DNA of 46,699 bases from Legionellales bacterium. GTDB taxonomy: Bacteria; Pseudomonadota; Gammaproteobacteria; Comchoanobacterales; Comchoanobacteraceae. Location of the stretch: NCBI GenBank assembly GCA_002722995.1, contig PBNF01000008.1, positions 1 to 46,699 on the forward strand. The letters are read 5' to 3'. A model generated the notes under the pieces. It was not told where the DNA came from and ran no database searches. It saw only the letters and a program-made list of their open reading frames with translations. Position numbers and translations under genes: made by a program. This document shows positions 1-8,639 of this stretch, piece after piece. The first letter of the stretch is position 1. Every line of letters starts with the position of its first letter.

Positions 1-261
1 CCTCTTAATAGGCGTCCTACCCATGATCCCGAATTTGCACTATAACTTTTAGCCAACACCAATCCCCCCATGAATGCGCCCAAGACAGAGAGTCCAGCAA
101 ACATCATAATGCCTGAAGGGACTAAAGGCACTCCTATCAATATCAGTAGCAGCAATAAAACAACAGCAGTTAAACACTGTTTAAAAGGTTTTTCAAATAT
201 ACTTCTGTGAGCATTAGCCTTTGCTTTACTTATAATCTCGTTTAAAGATGATTCTAAAAAT
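1..261 (-). repeat. Internal direct repeat, second copy
   Basis: This segment matches 970-1230 at a constant offset of 969 bp (323 codons, in frame). Bases 1-109 are identical to 970-1078. Substitutions then appear and increase toward base 261, so the copies differ most at their protein N-terminal side. The repeat may continue past the window start. Confidence 0.9.
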
Positions 262-1814
262 CTTGAGAAAAAATCACCAAATAAAGAAGTGACTGCGATA
301 ATAGTAAAGACACCCACAATTCCAGCAACCATTCCACTCGAAGAGGCTAGTAAACCTCCACCTGTAAAAATAGGTAACGCAATAATGGCATTGGATGAAA
401 TAACAGCCAATGCAAGACCGAGTAAAAATGACATCCCCATACTCACAGCAGTCATCTTATCGAATGTTCGATTTTCACGGGCGATCCATACACCTAATTG
501 CGCCCAAACACTTCGAATGCTATCTCCTGTAAATCGATAAGATTGATACCCTCCAGCGACAGCAAAGACCCCCAATAACGCAAAGGAGACTAAACCTTGT
601 AATTCAGGAAGTCCAAATAAGCCTAACATGCCATTGACGCCGCCTAAGCCTAAACCCAAACAAATGGCTGAGTTAATGCATATGCCATTTACTGTTCCAA
701 ACGCCTTACCTAAGGCACGACAAATAACAACACTCTTTTTACGATATTCAGGCTCTGCATCACCTTGATCTGAATGATTAAAAGCCTCTCTACCTTTCAA
801 GAAAGCCAAGGCAGCAAGCCCACCTATTATAATCGACAAAGCAGGAATGATGACAACTACAGGGTTATTAATCACAGCCGTCATCAAAGAAACGTTAGTC
901 CCCATCATCTGAATCACTAAGGGTATACTAGAGGCGATGGGCATGATTAAAGATGATAAGCCAATCAACCCTCTTAATAGGCGTCCTACCCATGATCCCG
1001 AATTTGCACTATAACTTTTAGCCAACACCAATCCCCCCATGAATGCGCCCAAGACAGAGAGTCCAGCAAACATCATAACGCCTGAAGGGACTAAAGGCAC
1101 TCCTATCAATGTCAGTGGCAGCAATAAAACAACAGCAGTTAAACACTGTTGTAAAGGTTGTTCAAATTCACTTCTTTCAGCATCAACCTTTGCTTTATAT
1201 ATAATCTCCTTTAATGATGATTGAATGCGATCAGCAGCAGGCTCCTGGTTTGATGGGTTCTTGAGTACAGCATATACACTCTGAAGCATCGATAAATCTT
1301 GGATACCCAACGATTGAGCATCTTGATCTAAAAAACCCTTCTGAATACTCTGCTTTGTCACATAAAACCACAAAACAATTAACATCACACACAACGCTAG
1401 AATCACAATTTCTTTTTGCATCTTTAATTGATCAGGCGTCATGGTTCCTGAATCTGGTGTGCCTAAAAGAGTATCTAAATCACTCGGACTGACTTTGTAC
1501 CCTAAGACAGACGTTGCATTTGAAATGATAAATGCACTGCCAATGAAGAGTTTTTTTGGTTTTTTCGCCCTATGTTTTTTCGCCCTATCATTTTGTGATG
1601 AATTCTGAGACACCGCTTTTAACACATCCTTCTGGAAATCTACATCATTTGAAAATGTTTTGGGGTCTTCAAAAATAGTACTCAATGCCTTCATAAATTC
1701 ATTCAAATCAACGTCGGTAAGTGAACTTATTTCTTTTTTTAAAATGTCCAATAATGTTGATTGCTCCATTAATAACTGTCTGTTCAACCCATCACTTTTG
1801 GAATTTGGCATCAT
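1..1814 (-). CDS. Partial multi-pass membrane protein with in-frame internal repeat (3' end outside window)
   Basis: Reading the minus strand from the ATG pair at 1814/1811 gives a frame that stays open to base 1, about 604 codons with no stop, so the C-terminus lies outside the window. A GGAG lies 4-7 nt before the two possible starts. The first ~85 residues are polar and end in a basic RAKKHRAKK stretch. Many hydrophobic segments follow. About 70-90 residues starting near residue 194 recur 323 codons later. A segment with GGYQSYRFTGDSIRSVW, plus an earlier SDLDTLLG segment, matches the next gene (1942-3813), so the two are paralogues. I do not recognise a known family. An upstream direct-repeat promoter and the Dot/Icm context make it a possible membrane effector, which is inference. 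Confidence 0.75.
   Translation of the reverse strand, partial: MMPNSKSDGLNRQLLMEQSTLLDILKKEISSLTDVDLNEFMKALSTIFEDPKTFSNDVDFQKDVLKAVSQNSSQNDRAKKHRAKKPKKLFIGSAFIISNATSVLGYKVSPSDLDTLLGTPDSGTMTPDQLKMQKEIVILALCVMLIVLWFYVTKQSIQKGFLDQDAQSLGIQDLSMLQSVYAVLKNPSNQEPAADRIQSSLKEIIYKAKVDAERSEFEQPLQQCLTAVVLLLPLTLIGVPLVPSGVMMFAGLSVLGAFMGGLVLAKSYSANSGSWVGRLLRGLIGLSSLIMPIASSIPLVIQMMGTNVSLMTAVINNPVVVIIPALSIIIGGLAALAFLKGREAFNHSDQGDAEPEYRKKSVVICRALGKAFGTVNGICINSAICLGLGLGGVNGMLGLFGLPELQGLVSFALLGVFAVAGGYQSYRFTGDSIRSVWAQLGVWIARENRTFDKMTAVSMGMSFLLGLALAVISSNAIIALPIFTGGGLLASSSGMVAGIVGVFTIIAVTSLFGDFFSRFLESSLNEIISKAKANAHRSIFEKPFKQCLTAVVLLLLLILIGVPLVPSGIMMFAGLSVLGAFMGGLVLAKSYSANSGSWVGRLLR
970..1230 (-). repeat. Internal direct repeat, first copy
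   Basis: This is the partner of 1-261 and encodes the same hydrophobic hairpin block (LIGVPLVPSG, then VLGAFMGGLVLAKSYSANSG). Both copies are in the same reading frame of one gene. Confidence 0.9.
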
Positions 1815-1850
1815 TATTCTCCATCATAATTATCGTAATCTCATACCTTT

Positions 1851-1883
1851 ATTATAGTTGTAAAAACTTAAAATTTGCTTAAG
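1851..1883 (-). promoter_or_regulatory. PmrA-like direct-repeat promoter of the first membrane protein gene
   Basis: On the minus strand the box CTTAAGCAAATTTTAAGTTT (1883-1864) holds two TTAA cores exactly 11 bp apart. After exactly 11 more bases comes a perfect TATAAT (1856-1851), about 37 nt before the start codon. The same spacing recurs at 3859-3891 and 38258-38290. The pattern resembles the tandem cTTAA-type PmrA box of Legionella and Coxiella. Binding is inferred. Confidence 0.55.
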
Positions 1884-1941
1884 TGTTTAAATTCATGAAT
1901 TTGAATCAAATCAATGTAAAAAGCTTGAAAATAGCTGAGCA

Positions 1942-3813
1942 TTAAGCTTGAGGATCAAGATTCGATCTATCATCGTTTGGAGTATTATCTTCATCTTCAG
2001 ACACATACGGTGAACTAATTGGTGATGCAGGAGGCGACCTCTCTAATACAATAGCCTTGAATTGACTAAATCTAGACTGTTCAATCACTGGATCTGATTG
2101 AACCGAAGCGGCATAATAAAAAATGCTCAAGACCATAACAGATACAACCGGAACACATAGGCTAATGATCGACCCCAGGATCATTGTTTCAGATAAAAAA
2201 CTATAAACAGCTAAGGCAAATCCAACACCTGCAACCATTGCACACATCATACCTAAATAGTCTTTAATGACTAAAAGACTGTCACGCGAGTCAATATAAC
2301 TCATGACAAGACTACAACAGAACCCTGCACATAATGCTGTCATAGCACTGAGGACCCAACCCGGCTCAATGCCGAACATTGGCACATGAGCAGCATGCAT
2401 GATTATCCCTGACAGCATCATACTTCCTATTAAGATTAAATAGGGCTGAAGCGCCTTAATCCATGCTCTATTAAATTGAATTCGACTCATTAAACGATCC
2501 ATAAAATCAGCATAGAGTAAAGCGGATGATATGAGTGTAAAGCTAAAAACCACTCCAAATAAAACCCCTGAAATCGAGCTTAAGTTGAAAGGTAATGTAT
2601 TTAAAAAATCTGACATACCATAACTTGCAATCACACCGCTACCGATCCCAACCAATACACTCAAGCTTCCACTGATCATCGCTGAACCATTCCAGGTAGG
2701 ATTCATGCACCATGAACCTAGTCTTGAAAATACTTTTTTAATACTATCGCCTGAAAATTTATAAGATTGATACCCACCTGACACACCAAATATCACCATC
2801 ACACATCCCAACATCCAACCTGTCAAAGGATCATACCCCAAAGCGGTTAAAAGCGTATTAACACCACCTGCACCAAAACAAAAACAAATCAAGGTGTTCA
2901 TTATCAATCCATTGACAGAAGCAACAGCATGGCCTAACGCTCGCATCATCATTTCAAAAATAGTCAATGTGTTATCATGCCCTGTCCATACACGATAGTG
3001 TTGTTGAGCCTTACGAAGGATTCCTCCAACCCCCCCCCCTATAAACAACATACTGCTGGTTCCTACGATTACCTTCATAACAAAATCTAATGCCATCATC
3101 CACTTTAAGACAAAAGGTGAAAGCACCAGACCCAATACAGTTAAAGCTAAACAGACGGTAAAACTTTGATTTAAAAACTTTTGAAAATCAGATTGCTTCT
3201 CTTTTTGGTCATTTGAAATCTTCCTTAAATGTTTGATTAAATCATCTGAGCTAACCTTTTCAAGGTCATGATCTTTAATGGTATTAAATAATGCTTTTGC
3301 CAATGAAACATCGATATCTAACCGTTCAACATCACATGATTGGAAAACTTCTTTGACTGTATCATATGTGCTATGTGTCCAGATATAGACTAAAGATAAA
3401 ACCAACACAGCCAAAGCAATTTTAAATTGTAATGATGATTGACTGGGGGTTAAGGCCTGGCCTGAATACAAAACATCTAAATCTGCAGGTGTAATTGTGC
3501 GTCCTATGACCGTACTGATTCTTGATAACGTAAATGCACCCGCAATCAATCCCTTAGGGAGCCAAACTTTAATGATTGATACAGTTGTAGGGATCTCTTG
3601 ATAGGGGTGATCATGAATTCTAAACTGTGCCCATTCAGCGTGATCATCAATTAAATGCTGTATACATTTAGATTGCTGTAATGACGCTTGATCTTCGAAA
3701 TGATCTTCAATTTGAAAGATCAGAGCTTCAATTTGCTGTGTTAGATGGCTCATCTGATTTGGATCTAATAATTGAGCGATCTCTTCTTTAGGCTGAATCT
3801 CATTATTTTTCAT
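1942..3813 (-). CDS. Multi-pass membrane protein, paralogue of the gene at 1-1814; candidate Dot/Icm substrate
   Basis: This is a complete 623-residue protein; the ATG follows AAGGA at about 9 nt. A polar, acidic N-terminus (~1-85) precedes roughly ten hydrophobic segments between ~90 and 570. Residues ~290-370 (SVNGLIMNT, then GGYQSYKFSGDSIKKVF) match the upstream paralogue, as does TPADLDVLYSG near residue 108. Two blocks, near 212-265 and 447-505, look like diverged copies of the same hairpin that is repeated in the paralogue. The C-terminal ~45 residues are polar, with PPASP and an acidic SEDEDNTPNDD stretch resembling the E-block secretion signal of Dot/Icm effectors. No enzyme motif is visible. 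Function is unknown, and the effector role is inferred from the tail, promoter and context. Confidence 0.8.
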   Translation of the reverse strand: MKNNEIQPKEEIAQLLDPNQMSHLTQQIEALIFQIEDHFEDQASLQQSKCIQHLIDDHAEWAQFRIHDHPYQEIPTTVSIIKVWLPKGLIAGAFTLSRISTVIGRTITPADLDVLYSGQALTPSQSSLQFKIALAVLVLSLVYIWTHSTYDTVKEVFQSCDVERLDIDVSLAKALFNTIKDHDLEKVSSDDLIKHLRKISNDQKEKQSDFQKFLNQSFTVCLALTVLGLVLSPFVLKWMMALDFVMKVIVGTSSMLFIGGGVGGILRKAQQHYRVWTGHDNTLTIFEMMMRALGHAVASVNGLIMNTLICFCFGAGGVNTLLTALGYDPLTGWMLGCVMVIFGVSGGYQSYKFSGDSIKKVFSRLGSWCMNPTWNGSAMISGSLSVLVGIGSGVIASYGMSDFLNTLPFNLSSISGVLFGVVFSFTLISSALLYADFMDRLMSRIQFNRAWIKALQPYLILIGSMMLSGIIMHAAHVPMFGIEPGWVLSAMTALCAGFCCSLVMSYIDSRDSLLVIKDYLGMMCAMVAGVGFALAVYSFLSETMILGSIISLCVPVVSVMVLSIFYYAASVQSDPVIEQSRFSQFKAIVLERSPPASPISSPYVSEDEDNTPNDDRSNLDPQA

Positions 3814-3858
3814 AAAAATCAGTCCTTTTTATTAATCTTATAATGCTATACTCTTTCT

Positions 3859-3891
3859 AAGATACACTAAATTCATTAAGAATAAGTTAAA
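3859..3891 (-). promoter_or_regulatory. PmrA-like direct-repeat promoter of the 1942-3813 gene
   Basis: The minus-strand box TTTAACTTATTCTTAATGAA (3891-3872) has TTAA cores 11 bp apart, then 11 bp to TATCTT (3864-3859, 4 of 6 matches to TATAAT). The start codon is about 46 nt further on. Layout is identical to the box at 1851-1883. A second possible -10 (TATAAG) lies at 3842-3837. Confidence 0.5.
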
Positions 3892-4336
3892 TATATTAAC
3901 TTCAAAGGATGATTAAGGTGTGCGAGATAGATTGTCAGATCATTCAAGACCTTCAACCTCATTCAATGTTAGCTTTAATTAAAGTATTAATCTCAATCAG
4001 AGCTCACTCTATGATGGTTAATCCATCTACTTAAACAACCTGATTTGATTGTTCTGAGGATGAGTTCTGATCGATCCTCACATCTCATTTAATTTGAGAT
4101 GAGCACGCTTAACCCATCAAAACAATAGACTTGAGTGATTGAAATCAATTGATAGGCCAGTAGTATTTTTTAAAACGAATGGAACCCCAAAGTGATTGGC
4201 TAAATAAGAAACACTTTTCAATTCAAAGTATGCTCTATATCTAATGATTCTAGTCAAATAGACTTGAAATTCATCATATGTAATAAGACGATCTAACCCT
4301 TTGTTATGATTGAACCGTATCTACTGACACGGCCAC
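3892..4336. other. Intergenic region without a recognised gene
   Basis: No convincing reading frame is present. Two adjacent stem-loops are visible: a 7-bp stem at 4055-4061/4074-4080 and a 7-bp stem at 4081-4087/4095-4101. Neither is followed by a T-run on either strand, so I do not call a terminator. Confidence 0.5.
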
Positions 4337-5806
4337 TCATTTGATTGTATTGTTGGTCTCTTGATACCCATTGGAAGGATCATCTTGGTTTTTTTCTTGT
4401 TCAGTTTCAGTTTTTTCTAAACAGTTTTTGCCTATTTCAAATGAGCTCAACTGTCCTGAATGGATCTCAACCAATCGCTCAATGCGATTAGAAAAGCTCA
4501 AATAAAAATTAATCCAAACAGTGAGCATTGCAAGAAGTGTCACTCCAATCAATACAACATTTGGCAAATGAAAGTCTAGGAGCATCACATCCATTCGCTT
4601 TAAATAGACGTCCGTAATAACAATAGCTGCAATGACTGCATATCCCTTAAACCAAAGGGATTCGGTCTTTTCAGGTGTCTGACGCTCGTTCTGTGCTGAG
4701 CGATCGAAGCGCTTAAGCTCTTTCTCAGTAAACTCAAAGTATAAAACACCTGCTGCAAAAAGAGTCAGTATCATAAATAAGATCCCTAGACTCGTATTCA
4801 AAATAGGGTATGCATGTAAGCCGGACACGAAAAACCCTTGCTGATTCAATAAAAATTCAATTTGGCCTAAAATATTTTTACCACACCAATAAGCATTACC
4901 CATCGCAGCCAATGTGGTAGGTAATGCGATAGCCCCGGCCATGAGGGTCGTCCAACTGATCGGATCTTTTTTATTAACCTTTGCGATCCGTTGATCAAAC
5001 CATTTCCCCAAACGTTGACCTGATTGTTTAAGCAACTCAGCCGTTACCCACTGGGCTGGCAATAACCCACAAGCCCAAAACCAAAAACCACTGATCACGA
5101 AACATTGTGTAGAGATGATCCAGCCCTGACTGGCAAGGCTGTTTAATAATAAATACCCCCCCACTGTCAAGATTACTGGATTAATAATCAAAAAATTCAT
5201 ACGACCTAAATACAACATTACCCGAATCAACAAACGCTCATAAAGGCCAGGATTCAATGTTGTATCGATTGAAGTTACACTTTTGGGCTCACTGTTTTCT
5301 TGATCGGCCGCTTTAAACTTATCAATCATTTTAACACCATACATTAAAAATGCAGCACTCCCCCCAATTAAACTTAATATCAACACACATTCAATGCTAT
5401 GAAATTGAGCCCAGAGAATCTTAAAGCTACTTCCAAAATTAGATAATACCATTCCCGAAAAAACTAAACCTAATCCAAAATATTGTAAGTCTTTCCATGT
5501 AAGGGTTGTTTGAATCAAAGCGCTCAACACAAGTAAAGCATAGGGCCATATCCACATCCAACCCATCTTATACAATGATAGTAAAACCAAACTTCCAGAG
5601 AACAGCAAATAAGCTGCCTCCCATAACCATTGTTTTAAACCCTTTGATCGCCCCTGACTGACCAATCGATATAATTCAAACAATACGAAGCTGGCCCATA
5701 GCGTAAAAAGAATACTCTGTAAAATCGGATCACTCCAAAATAGAGCGTTCCATTCATGGTAAGCTTGTACCATGATACTGAATAATCCACTGAAATATTG
5801 CATCAT
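4337..5806 (-). CDS. Multi-pass membrane protein of unknown function, acidic C-terminal tail
   Basis: The frame can begin at a GTG at 5827. The ATG pair at 5806/5803 is better, because a GGAG lies 4-7 nt upstream and none precedes the GTG. The protein has about 489 residues and roughly ten to twelve hydrophobic segments rich in Trp, Tyr and Leu, with polar loops near the middle (KAADQENSEPKS) and at ~375 (RFDRSAQNERQTPEKTE). The last ~40 residues are hydrophilic and Glu-rich (EKTETEQEKNQDD), resembling an E-block Dot/Icm translocation signal. It lacks the GGYQSY signature of the two neighbouring paralogues, so it is a different or very distant family. No direct-repeat box with the 11/11 spacing was found upstream. 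A hypothetical accessory membrane protein. Confidence 0.7.
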   Translation of the reverse strand: MMQYFSGLFSIMVQAYHEWNALFWSDPILQSILFTLWASFVLFELYRLVSQGRSKGLKQWLWEAAYLLFSGSLVLLSLYKMGWMWIWPYALLVLSALIQTTLTWKDLQYFGLGLVFSGMVLSNFGSSFKILWAQFHSIECVLILSLIGGSAAFLMYGVKMIDKFKAADQENSEPKSVTSIDTTLNPGLYERLLIRVMLYLGRMNFLIINPVILTVGGYLLLNSLASQGWIISTQCFVISGFWFWACGLLPAQWVTAELLKQSGQRLGKWFDQRIAKVNKKDPISWTTLMAGAIALPTTLAAMGNAYWCGKNILGQIEFLLNQQGFFVSGLHAYPILNTSLGILFMILTLFAAGVLYFEFTEKELKRFDRSAQNERQTPEKTESLWFKGYAVIAAIVITDVYLKRMDVMLLDFHLPNVVLIGVTLLAMLTVWINFYLSFSNRIERLVEIHSGQLSSFEIGKNCLEKTETEQEKNQDDPSNGYQETNNTIK

Positions 5807-6024
5807 ACGACTCCATATTTTTAGCACGCAAATGAATGAAGCAACCGCCTCATCACTTAAAACCTTAGATTCAAATCATGATTTAAATATTATAATGATC
5901 TTAATCAATATAAGACGTTACACGATTTTTAAAATTAAATAAATAGTCAATTTAAGACAACAAGCAAGTCCCCTTTAGCGTTGATTCAATCTACATTAAA
6001 ATGAATGACGCTTTTGATGGCTGT

Positions 6025-6606
6025 TTAGAGGGTTAAATGAGAACGTCCTAATAGTTGACTTAAGTATACTGGATCATTGATAGAGGCTCGACAACGCGTA
6101 CTACTGACCACTGCTTGATCCAATGTCATTAAAGAGACCACGTCTAATTGGATCGCCTGCTGATACGTCCATTGTTTTAAAAAATCAATATTCCCAGATT
6201 GTTGATGGCCACATTTAAAATTATCGCCAACCACAATGACTTGTGCATTTAAAGCATCAGACACAATCTTCGATAAAAATGATTCAGCACTGAGTGTGGC
6301 CAGTGCTTGATCAAAGTTTAAACATACACAATGATCAACACCATAATGCTTTAATAGTCTAAAACGTTCTGCAATGGTCGTCAGTTGATCGACCTTAAAT
6401 TGATTCAAAAATTCCTTAGGATGAGGATTAAAGCACAAAGCGATGACATTTAAATCAAACGCATGCGCATATGTTCGCGCTTTTTGAATCAACGCTTGAT
6501 GTCCGATATGAACGCCATCAAAACACCCAATACAGACCACTGACTTGGCGTAATGAGGCAAATCAAGCCACGCTCCTTGAAAATCCTTACTATAGTTAAC
6601 ATTCAT
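6025..6606 (-). CDS. ribF: FAD synthetase domain of RibF, riboflavin kinase domain absent
   Basis: This is the nucleotidyltransferase half of bifunctional RibF, which adenylylates FMN to FAD. Visible motifs are CFDGVHIGH (residues ~28-36), NPHP (~61), VVGDNFKCGH (~127) and SSTRCR (~168), in the expected order. The protein stops after LLGRSHLTL, where the first domain normally ends. At 193 residues it lacks the ~120-residue flavokinase domain found in ordinary RibF (~310 residues). The sequence after the stop (5828-6024) contains no recognisable flavokinase remnant in the frame I translated. The start overlaps the murJ stop as ATGA, so the two are cotranscribed. FMN must come from another kinase or from the host, which is inference. 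Confidence 0.85.
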   Translation of the reverse strand: MNVNYSKDFQGAWLDLPHYAKSVVCIGCFDGVHIGHQALIQKARTYAHAFDLNVIALCFNPHPKEFLNQFKVDQLTTIAERFRLLKHYGVDHCVCLNFDQALATLSAESFLSKIVSDALNAQVIVVGDNFKCGHQQSGNIDFLKQWTYQQAIQLDVVSLMTLDQAVVSSTRCRASINDPVYLSQLLGRSHLTL

Positions 6607-8150
6607 GCCGGCCTTCCTTCATTCAAAGAAGACGCTATTGGATTCAATCGCCAGCGTAGCCCCCATAAGCTGAAACCATAAGTCAGCAACCCGATGATGA
6701 TCAAAGTCAACAGCGTGAAGATACGGCCTTTCAAAGTATTCCACATCATTGGAGTTGTGAGATAATGCATAACCGCCCACACACTTAAGGTCATGAGTAC
6801 AGTGGCCAATAGGACTTGTTGAATCGATCGCCAAGGGACTGTCCAATGCGTCAGTTGATACAAGCGATAACCGAGCAATCCAAGCTGAAACCAACCTGAA
6901 CAAGCCGCTGCCAAGGCCAATCCTGCATGTGCAAAGACTTGCATCAAAGCCAAACACAAACACACATGCAATAACAAACTATAAGCCCCCATTTTCACTG
7001 GGGTTTTAACATCTTGCCGGGCGTAAAAAGCTGCAGCAAAAATTTTAATTAACATAAAAGCAGGCAGGCCTGATGCCAACGCAATTAAACTATACTCCGT
7101 TTGAACCATGTCGCTGATGTCGAAGGCTCCATACAAAAACAATGTCATGATGATCGGTTTTGCCAGAACAATAAGCCCCATCATCGCAGGCACCCCTAAT
7201 ACACACATCATTGAAACAGCCCAAGTGAGTGTTGACTCAACTGCATCGGCTTGTTTGGGATTAGAGAGTTTAGGTAAAATAACAGTTGATGCAGCCACAC
7301 CAAACAACCCCAAAGGCAAAAACACCAAACGCTGTGAAAAGTATAACCAAGACACACTTCCCTTCACTAGAAATGAAGCCAAAAAAGTATCAATGACCAG
7401 ACCGATTTGTGCAATTGAAACACCAAACAAAGCCCCCAGCATGAGCCGCCACATGGTTCGAACATCTTCATTGGCCCAACCCCAAGTCGGATAAATATAA
7501 CCGACTAAACGAACCATATGTCCGCCGACCCACAGTAGCTGCAATAGACCGGCAATAGGGACCGCATAAGCCAACTGATGCAAGGCTTCTTCAGAAATAG
7601 AGCCCCCATTAAAGGCTGCAACAATTAAACTAACATTAAGTAAAATAGGCGCCGCTGCAGTGACCATAAAACGTTGATGACAGTTAAGGATTGCGCCAAA
7701 ATAAGCCGTCATAGAAATCAATAGCAAATAGGGAAATGTCCACCGCAATAAACTCACAGCTAACTCAAAACGCACATCGCCTTGCAGCGCAAAACCTGGA
7801 GCATATATGCGAATAATCCAAGAAGCTTTAAACTCCACACACACCGTAATGATCAATAGGACACTGATCAAAGTCCCCAATGCGCCATTGATCAAAACAC
7901 GTTGTCGATCACGACCTGACTCATGCTGACAAGCCGTTAAAATAGGGACAAAAGCTTGAGACATTGCACCTTCAGCAAATAACCGTCTCATAAAATTTGG
8001 AATTTGAAAAGCCACTAAAAATGCATCAAATTCAGGTCCTGCACCAAAAAAATGAGCACAGACCACATCTCTCATTAAACCTGTTACTCTTGAGATACCG
8101 GTTAAAGCAGCACATTGTGTAAACGCTTTAAACAATCGGCTCCATTGCAT
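6603..8150 (-). CDS. murJ: Lipid II flippase MurJ (MviN)
   Basis: This inner-membrane flippase moves lipid II to the periplasm for peptidoglycan synthesis. The 515-residue protein opens with the family signature ALTGISRVTGLMRDVVCAHF and PEFDAFLVAFQIPNFMRR, followed by FAEGAMSQAFVP. About 14 hydrophobic segments follow, the usual count for MurJ. The frame is open upstream to 8216, but I choose the ATG at 8150 because GGAG lies 6 nt before it and homologues start near this point. It overlaps ribF by 4 bp (ATGA) and is divergent from rpsT, a common gammaproteobacterial arrangement. Confidence 0.95.
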   Translation of the reverse strand: MQWSRLFKAFTQCAALTGISRVTGLMRDVVCAHFFGAGPEFDAFLVAFQIPNFMRRLFAEGAMSQAFVPILTACQHESGRDRQRVLINGALGTLISVLLIITVCVEFKASWIIRIYAPGFALQGDVRFELAVSLLRWTFPYLLLISMTAYFGAILNCHQRFMVTAAAPILLNVSLIVAAFNGGSISEEALHQLAYAVPIAGLLQLLWVGGHMVRLVGYIYPTWGWANEDVRTMWRLMLGALFGVSIAQIGLVIDTFLASFLVKGSVSWLYFSQRLVFLPLGLFGVAASTVILPKLSNPKQADAVESTLTWAVSMMCVLGVPAMMGLIVLAKPIIMTLFLYGAFDISDMVQTEYSLIALASGLPAFMLIKIFAAAFYARQDVKTPVKMGAYSLLLHVCLCLALMQVFAHAGLALAAACSGWFQLGLLGYRLYQLTHWTVPWRSIQQVLLATVLMTLSVWAVMHYLTTPMMWNTLKGRIFTLLTLIIIGLLTYGFSLWGLRWRLNPIASSLNEGRPA

Positions 8151-8264
8151 CAGACACTCCAAAGATTTAAAAAATAAGCCTGAACTGATACTCAAGTGTA
8201 CCGAACCCATGCACATCTGGCAATATGTTCAACCCAGCAACTCGGGTTTTTAAGTATTTATCAG

Positions 8265-8293
8265 TTGACAAATAAGGTTTAACACTTCAGAAT
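8265..8293 (+). promoter_or_regulatory. Probable sigma-70 promoter of rpsT
   Basis: A perfect TTGACA at 8265-8270 is followed, after 17 bp, by CAGAAT at 8288-8293 (4 of 6 matches to TATAAT). The inferred leader is about 60 nt before the rpsT ATG. Inferred from sequence only. Confidence 0.5.
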
Positions 8294-8360
8294 AATGCAT
8301 CGAATAATGAATGAGTGTGATTCTATTACTGTCAAGTTGAATCGCATGGGAGAGGATGAT

Positions 8361-8639
8361 ATGGCAAATACTTCACAAGCTGATAAAAGAGCTCGACAAG
8401 CTGAAGCTCGACGAATCAAACGAAAAGGTCAAATGACACGTGTTCGCACCTTGAAAAAGAATATCTTGCAATCTGTTCAGTCTAATCAACTTCCAGAAGC
8501 ACAAGCTTACTTCAAGGCGTTTCAAAAAGCACTGGGACCTGCCGTTCGCAAAAACCTCTTACACAAAAATACAGCTTCACGATGGCTGAGCCGAATGAAT
8601 AGTCACATCAAAGCCATTGCATTAAAAAAAGCGTCTTAA
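8361..8639 (+). CDS. rpsT: 30S ribosomal protein S20
   Basis: S20 binds 16S rRNA in the small subunit. The 92-residue product begins MANTSQADKRARQAEARR, has the basic helical pattern of the family (ALKKNIL-type segment, HKNTASRWLSRMNSHIKAI) and ends in LKKAS. The frame is open further upstream, but the ATG at 8361 is right. It gives the family's N-terminus and normal length, and the purine-rich GAGAGGA lies just before it. The gene is transcribed away from murJ. Confidence 0.96.
   Translation: MANTSQADKRARQAEARRIKRKGQMTRVRTLKKNILQSVQSNQLPEAQAYFKAFQKALGPAVRKNLLHKNTASRWLSRMNSHIKAIALKKAS

Noticed and set aside
289..1857. Three plus-strand open frames across the first 1.9 kb
   Set aside because: They are antisense shadows of the long minus-strand membrane protein gene, which is open throughout and has a paralogue next to it.
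4055..4101. Two adjacent stem-loops considered as a terminator for the gene at 4337-5806 or as a regulatory RNA
   Set aside because: Neither stem is followed by a T-run, and both lie away from the 3' end of that gene; no further support.
5889..5896. TATAAT-like -10 upstream of the gene at 4337-5806 with a PmrA-like box
   Set aside because: Several TTAA tetramers are nearby, but none has the 11-bp spacing to another and to the -10.
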